Assembly: GCF_017573465.1 (NCBI RefSeq)
Contig: NZ_JAGEPF010000021.1
Coordinates: forward strand, 62,001 to 126,000
Direction of reading: 5' to 3'
DNA length: 64,000 bases
From: Actinomadura violacea
GTDB lineage: Bacteria; Actinomycetota; Actinomycetes; Streptosporangiales; Streptosporangiaceae
Shown here: piece after piece, positions 60,495 through 64,000 of the stretch
Layout: each line of letters opens with the position of its first letter
How positions within the stretch are numbered: the first letter of the stretch is position 1
The notes under the pieces: generated by a model
The model's input: the letters and a program-made list of their open reading frames with translations, nothing else
What the model was told of the DNA's origin: nothing
The model's database searches: none
Made by a program: the position numbers and the translations under genes

Positions 60495-61490
60495 CTATCC
60501 GGCGGGCGGCGCCTCGTCGCCCGCACCGGCCGGGCCGCTCGCGCCGACCGCGACGGGCGGCTCGTCCCCGGACTCCGGCTCGGCGGGCCTGCGGGCGCGG
60601 CGGCGGTTCCGGTACGCCACCACCGGCGCGGTGATGACGGCGGCCGTCACCAGGAACGGCAGCAGCCAGCCGAGCACGACTGCGGCGCCGCCGAGGAACG
60701 CGGTGAACGCGTGCCATCCGTCGGCGAGCGCGCCGACGAACCCGCCGCGGTCGTGATGCCGCCGCGCGGGCGCGGCCTGCGCCTCCAGCGAGACCGTCAC
60801 CGTCGCGTACTGCGTGCTCTGGCTCAGCGCCTTCTGCCGGGCCTGCAGCGACTCCAGGTCCGCCTCGCGCGAGGCGATCTCCTGCTCGACGTCGATGATC
60901 TCGCCGACCGTCGTCGCCTTGTCCAGCAGCTTGCGGAACGAGGCCAGCGCCGCCTTCGCGGACCGGACGCGGCTGTCGACGTCGGCGACCTCGCCGGTCA
61001 CGTCGTCGGCCTGCTGGGACAGCGACAGCTTCGTGCCGAGCTGCCGGGTCAGCTGGTCCAGCACGCCCGCGTACCGGTCCGACGGGATCTTCAGCGTGAC
61101 CGTCGAACCGGGCGGGTCGCTCGACCCGGACTCGTGCTCGACGTAGCCGCCCGCCGCGCTCACCAGCTGCTTCGCGCGGGTCGCGGACGCGTCCACGTCC
61201 TTGGCCCGGATCCGCATCGTCGCGGTGTAGACGACGGCGCGGCCGGCCGGCAGCTGCGGCTGCGCGGCCGTCCGCCCGCTCCCGCCGGCGCCGGACGCCC
61301 GCTTCTTCTGGGCCTCGGCCCCGCCCGACGTGGCCGCCGGGGCGGCGGCGCCGTGCGGCGCGCCTCTCTGCGCCGAATCGGACGATCCTCCGCCACCGCC
61401 GCACGCCGCGAGCGTCCCGCCCAGCAACCCGGCCAGGAAAAGAACGATCAGTGCGTACGGGACCTTCCTGACGCTTCTGGCGTTCAGCAT
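60495..61490 (-). CDS. DUF4349 lipoprotein with coiled coil and C-terminal membrane helix
   Basis: A 331-aa protein: lipoprotein signal ending in TLAACGGGG, a low-complexity Ala/Gly linker, the DUF4349 domain (VVYTATMRIRAKDVDA, SAAGGYVEHESG, TLKIPSDRYAGVLDQL), a coiled-coil stretch with TTVGEIIDVEQEIASREADL, and a C-terminal membrane helix (GWLLPFLVTAAVITAPVVAY). It should be anchored outside the cell at both ends. Function unknown. ATG at 61490; a GTG at 61511 is also possible. From memory, DUF4349 genes lie near hemE and hemY in Streptomyces. Confidence 0.9.
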   Translation of the reverse strand: MLNARSVRKVPYALIVLFLAGLLGGTLAACGGGGGSSDSAQRGAPHGAAAPAATSGGAEAQKKRASGAGGSGRTAAQPQLPAGRAVVYTATMRIRAKDVDASATRAKQLVSAAGGYVEHESGSSDPPGSTVTLKIPSDRYAGVLDQLTRQLGTKLSLSQQADDVTGEVADVDSRVRSAKAALASFRKLLDKATTVGEIIDVEQEIASREADLESLQARQKALSQSTQYATVTVSLEAQAAPARRHHDRGGFVGALADGWHAFTAFLGGAAVVLGWLLPFLVTAAVITAPVVAYRNRRRARRPAEPESGDEPPVAVGASGPAGAGDEAPPAG

Positions 61491-61563
61491 GCAGCTTGGA
61501 CGGAGTGGCACAGATCACCGTTCCAGCGGGCGCGTCGCGATCCGGCCACGGCCCGGACGCGCG

Positions 61564-61602
61564 CCGATCACGGCCCGGCCCCCGCGGGCGGGCCGTGATC
61601 GG
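61564..61602 (-). terminator. Hairpin after the secreted propeller gene
   Basis: CCGATCACGGCCCG (61564-61577) and its perfect complement (61589-61602) form a 14-bp stem with an 11-nt loop, 19 bp after the stop codon. Confidence 0.8.
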
Positions 61603-61620
61603 GGTGTTCGCGGCCGCCGG

Positions 61621-62727
61621 TCAGCCGTCGGTGAGGACGACCGGGCCGCCGATGTTGACGGTGCCGAGCGTCCAGAGTGCGCCGGTGCCGGGAACGACCG
61701 CCAGTGCCGTCGCGTAGATGTTGCTCCGGTTCGGGACGGCGCTGGTCGGCACCCGCGACCACGTCCCGCCGCTGTAGTGGAGCAGCCCGGGCTTGGCGGG
61801 CTCGTCGAGCGCGTGCCCGAGGGCCCACAGGTCCCCGTCGACGCCCTTGATGATCCTGGTCAGCGCGTTGAGCCCGGCGGGGACCGCGGCCTTCGTCCAG
61901 GCCGTCCCGTCCCAGTGCATCAGGACGGCCGCGGCCGGCGACGTCCCGTAGTCCGTGCCGACGGCCCACGCGTCCGTGGGGGACAGGGCGACCATGTCGG
62001 CGAAGCCGAAGCCGGTGCCTAGACCGTCCGCGTGGACGGGTGCGTTCTTCCAGGACTGCCCGTCCCAATGCTGGGCGACGAGGGACCGGTCGGTCCCGGT
62101 GCTCCTGCTGAGGCGCCACATGTCGTCGTCCGCCCGGACGTAGGACGTGTCGAGGTCGATCTCAGGGAAGGCGGCGACGTGCGTCCACCTGTCCGTCCAA
62201 ATGTCGCCGGTCCAGCGGTACAGGTCGGTGAGCGTGCTGAGCCAGACACCGGACGCGTCCGCCTGCAGCGTCGTGGCGGTGGTGCCCGGGGGCAGCGTCA
62301 CCTGGTTGAACGCCGAACCGCCGAAGTGCGCCACGTAGGGCTTCTTCGAGTCGTAGTCCGAGCCGTTGATCCACACGTCCTCGGGGCCGACCGCGTCGAC
62401 GTCGTTGATCCCGCCGTGGCCCGGCAGGCCCAGGAGGTCGTACTCCACCCAGTCGCCGTTCTGCCACCGGCGCACGACCGGGTTGCCGGGGATCGTGCTG
62501 CCCGTTCCGGGGATCGGGCCGGGGACGGTGATCTCGCCTTGGGATCCGGTGATCCAGACGCTGTCGGGCGAGGCGGCGTCGACGTCGCGCAGGGTGTTGC
62601 TGGGCCAGAAGAACGGCAGCGACACGCGCTTGAAGTCGCCGCGGGTCGCGGCGGAGGCGGGGGCGGCCAGGCCGGCGGCCAGGACGGCCGCCGTGGCGGC
62701 GGCGAGCGGAACTCTCCAGAGCTTCAT
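61621..62727 (-). CDS. Secreted beta-propeller-like protein
   Basis: A 368-aa exported protein: signal peptide with a cleavage site near ASA (residue 27). The mature part has repeated blocks with a D-x-W-x-x-G kernel: PDSVWITGSQG, PEDVWINGSDY, ASGVWLSTL, DDDMWRLS, TDAWAVGTDYG and GDLWALGHALD, about six or seven four-strand blades. This suggests a beta-propeller for binding, not catalysis. I do not recognise a more precise family. A perfect 7-bp-arm palindrome lies directly before the start codon. Confidence 0.85.
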   Translation of the reverse strand: MKLWRVPLAAATAAVLAAGLAAPASAATRGDFKRVSLPFFWPSNTLRDVDAASPDSVWITGSQGEITVPGPIPGTGSTIPGNPVVRRWQNGDWVEYDLLGLPGHGGINDVDAVGPEDVWINGSDYDSKKPYVAHFGGSAFNQVTLPPGTTATTLQADASGVWLSTLTDLYRWTGDIWTDRWTHVAAFPEIDLDTSYVRADDDMWRLSRSTGTDRSLVAQHWDGQSWKNAPVHADGLGTGFGFADMVALSPTDAWAVGTDYGTSPAAAVLMHWDGTAWTKAAVPAGLNALTRIIKGVDGDLWALGHALDEPAKPGLLHYSGGTWSRVPTSAVPNRSNIYATALAVVPGTGALWTLGTVNIGGPVVLTDG

Positions 62728-62731
62728 GCGC

Positions 62732-62747
62732 GCCAGTATTTACTGGC
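62732..62747 (-). promoter_or_regulatory. Palindrome before the propeller gene
   Basis: GCCAGTA-TT-TACTGGC has perfect 7-bp arms and ends 5 bp from the start codon. It may be an operator or, in RNA, a hairpin hiding the translation start; no ribosome-binding site is visible there. Confidence 0.5.
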
Positions 62748-62843
62748 AAGGTCTTCGAGATCTTGTCACTCCGGGATAGAAAACGCGCCGCGCTCCGGCC
62801 GCCCCGGTGCGGGGTTCCGCGGGGCGTCTGGAAGGCTGGACGC

Positions 62844-64000
62844 ATGACCCCGTCCCCATCCGCGTCCCACGCCGTCGTCGTCGGAGGCGGCATCGCGGGC
62901 CTCACCGCCGCGCGCGCGCTCGCCCGCGCCGGCGTCCGCGTGACCGTGCTGGAGGGCTCCCCGCGGATCGGCGGCAAGCTCCGGGTCAGCGAGATCGCCG
63001 GGATCCCGGTGGACGAGGGCGCCGAGTCGATGCTGGCCCGCCGCCCCGAGGGCCTCGGCCTGGTCCGCGCCCTCGGCCGCGGCGACGACCTGGTGAACCC
63101 CGGCACGACCTCGTCGGCGATCCTCAGCCGCGGCGCGCTGCGCCCCATCCCGGCCGGCCAGGTGATGGGCGTGCCGTCCGACCTGAAGGCGCTCGCCGCC
63201 GCGCAGGTGCTGTCCCCGGCCGGGCTCGCCCGCGTGCCCCTCGACCTGGTGATGCCCGAGACCCAGCGCGGCGACGACGTGTCCGTCGCCGACTATATCG
63301 GCGCGCGGATGGGCCGCGAGGTCGTCGACCGGCTCGTCGAGCCGCTGCTCGGCGGCGTCTACGCCGGGCGCGCCGAGCGGCTGTCGTTCGACTCCACGCT
63401 GCCCGCCGTCGCCGCCGCGGCGCGCGCCCACCGCTCGCTGATCAACGCCGTCCAGGGCATCCGGGAGGCGGCGCCGAAGGACCCCGGCCCGGTGTTCGCC
63501 ACCCTGCCCGGCGGGCTCGGCTCGCTGCCGCCGCTGGTCGCCGCCGACGTCGAGGCCGCCGGCGGGACGGTCCGGGTGAACGCCACCGTCCGCGAGCTGC
63601 GGCGCCGCGAGGGCGGCTGGCGGCTCACCGTCGGCTCCGCCCGCGACCCCGAGCACCTGGACGCCGACGCCGTCGTGATCGCGGTGCCCGCCGCGCCCGC
63701 GTCCCGGCTGCTGAACGACGAGGTCCCGGACGCCGGACGCGCGCTCGCCGGCATCGAGTACGCGAGCATGGCGATCGTCACCCTCGCCTACCAGGCCACC
63801 GCGTTCCCCAAGCCCCCGGACGGCAGCGGATACCTCGTCCCCGGCGTCGAGAGCGACACCGAGGCGGGCGGCCGGGGCGTCAAGGCCGTCACCTTCAGCT
63901 CGGTAAAATGGCCGCATCTGCGCGACCGCGACCCCGGCGTGATCGCCGTCCGGTGCTCCATCGGGCGGTTCGGCGAGGAGCACCTGCTCCAGCGGGCCGA
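62844..64000 (+). CDS. hemY: Protoporphyrinogen/coproporphyrinogen III oxidase (3' end outside window)
   Basis: Partial gene, open at the window end (about 385 codons visible). FAD enzyme of the HemY family; in actinomycetes it oxidises coproporphyrinogen III to coproporphyrin III. Features: VVVGGGIAGLTAARALARAG, EGSPRIGGKLRVSEIAG, then GAESMLARRPEGLGLV and FATLPGGLGSLPPLVAADVE. ATG has GGAAGG upstream. The gene is on the same strand as hemE, with the DUF4349 and propeller genes between. Confidence 0.95.
   Translation, partial: MTPSPSASHAVVVGGGIAGLTAARALARAGVRVTVLEGSPRIGGKLRVSEIAGIPVDEGAESMLARRPEGLGLVRALGRGDDLVNPGTTSSAILSRGALRPIPAGQVMGVPSDLKALAAAQVLSPAGLARVPLDLVMPETQRGDDVSVADYIGARMGREVVDRLVEPLLGGVYAGRAERLSFDSTLPAVAAAARAHRSLINAVQGIREAAPKDPGPVFATLPGGLGSLPPLVAADVEAAGGTVRVNATVRELRRREGGWRLTVGSARDPEHLDADAVVIAVPAAPASRLLNDEVPDAGRALAGIEYASMAIVTLAYQATAFPKPPDGSGYLVPGVESDTEAGGRGVKAVTFSSVKWPHLRDRDPGVIAVRCSIGRFGEEHLLQRA

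Overview
The window is high-GC, densely packed actinomycete DNA: GTG starts are common, start/stop overlaps of the ATGA, GTGA and TGATG type are frequent, and several genes look leaderless. The gene families (a hopanoid operon with radical-SAM HpnH, a WhiJ-type HTH/DUF397/ATPase trio, DUF574 methyltransferase, DUF3000, DUF1707, an IdeR-type iron box) point to a sporulating actinomycete. My guess is Actinomadura or a relative in the Streptosporangiales; that is inference from protein flavour only. No tRNA, rRNA, CRISPR array, phage gene or conventional IS transposase was seen.

Layout. 1-2000: the end of a LysR regulator and a PadR-DUF1707 operon. 2096-4102: a PAP2-wax ester synthase fusion. 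4103-11196 (minus strand): a tightly coupled hopanoid operon hpnC-hpnD-hpnE-polyprenyl synthase-shc-hpnH, which takes farnesyl diphosphate to squalene, hopene and adenosylhopane. 11359-15600: a lipoprotein, a DUF2804 protein, remnants of a lost sugar-type operon, and a TetR-controlled MFS exporter. 16351-18515: a tandem-repeat tract and then the most unusual object here, a DUF222/HNH endonuclease gene enclosed by two near-identical, strongly palindromic arms of about 205 bp in inverted orientation. 18603-20154: the WhiJ-like trio. 20405-28807: aconitase followed by small metabolic, transport and repair genes, including an SDR/TetR pair with twin operators. 29160-35061: a carbohydrate ABC importer, idi and dxs. 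35540-43958: an FprA-type reductase, an amino acid permease, fadB-fadA and an acyl-CoA synthetase with a triple operator between the divergent units. 44001-55203: a two-component system, accessory genes and a four-gene lipoprotein/adaptor/MacB-type export operon. 55306-64000: an FTR1 iron permease with an iron box, RNase D, DUF3000, a zinc-ribbon protein, hemE, DUF4349, a secreted propeller protein and the start of hemY.

How the genes fit together. Dxs and Idi supply isoprenoid precursors that the hopanoid operon, 20 kb away, consumes. FadA, FadB and the acyl-CoA synthetase form a beta-oxidation unit and may share substrates with the wax ester synthase domain. HemE and HemY belong to haem synthesis, next to an iron importer. 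The order acnA, sugar ABC, dxs, amino acid permease, fadB-fadA, RNase D, hemE, hemY resembles, from memory, a conserved block of Streptomyces chromosomes; the DNA between fadA and RNase D then looks like a strain- or lineage-specific insertion zone.

Several genes end in or are preceded by short tandem repeats (14-22 bp units at about 16351, 29074, 36978 and 43964), two of which run into the 3' end of a coding sequence.
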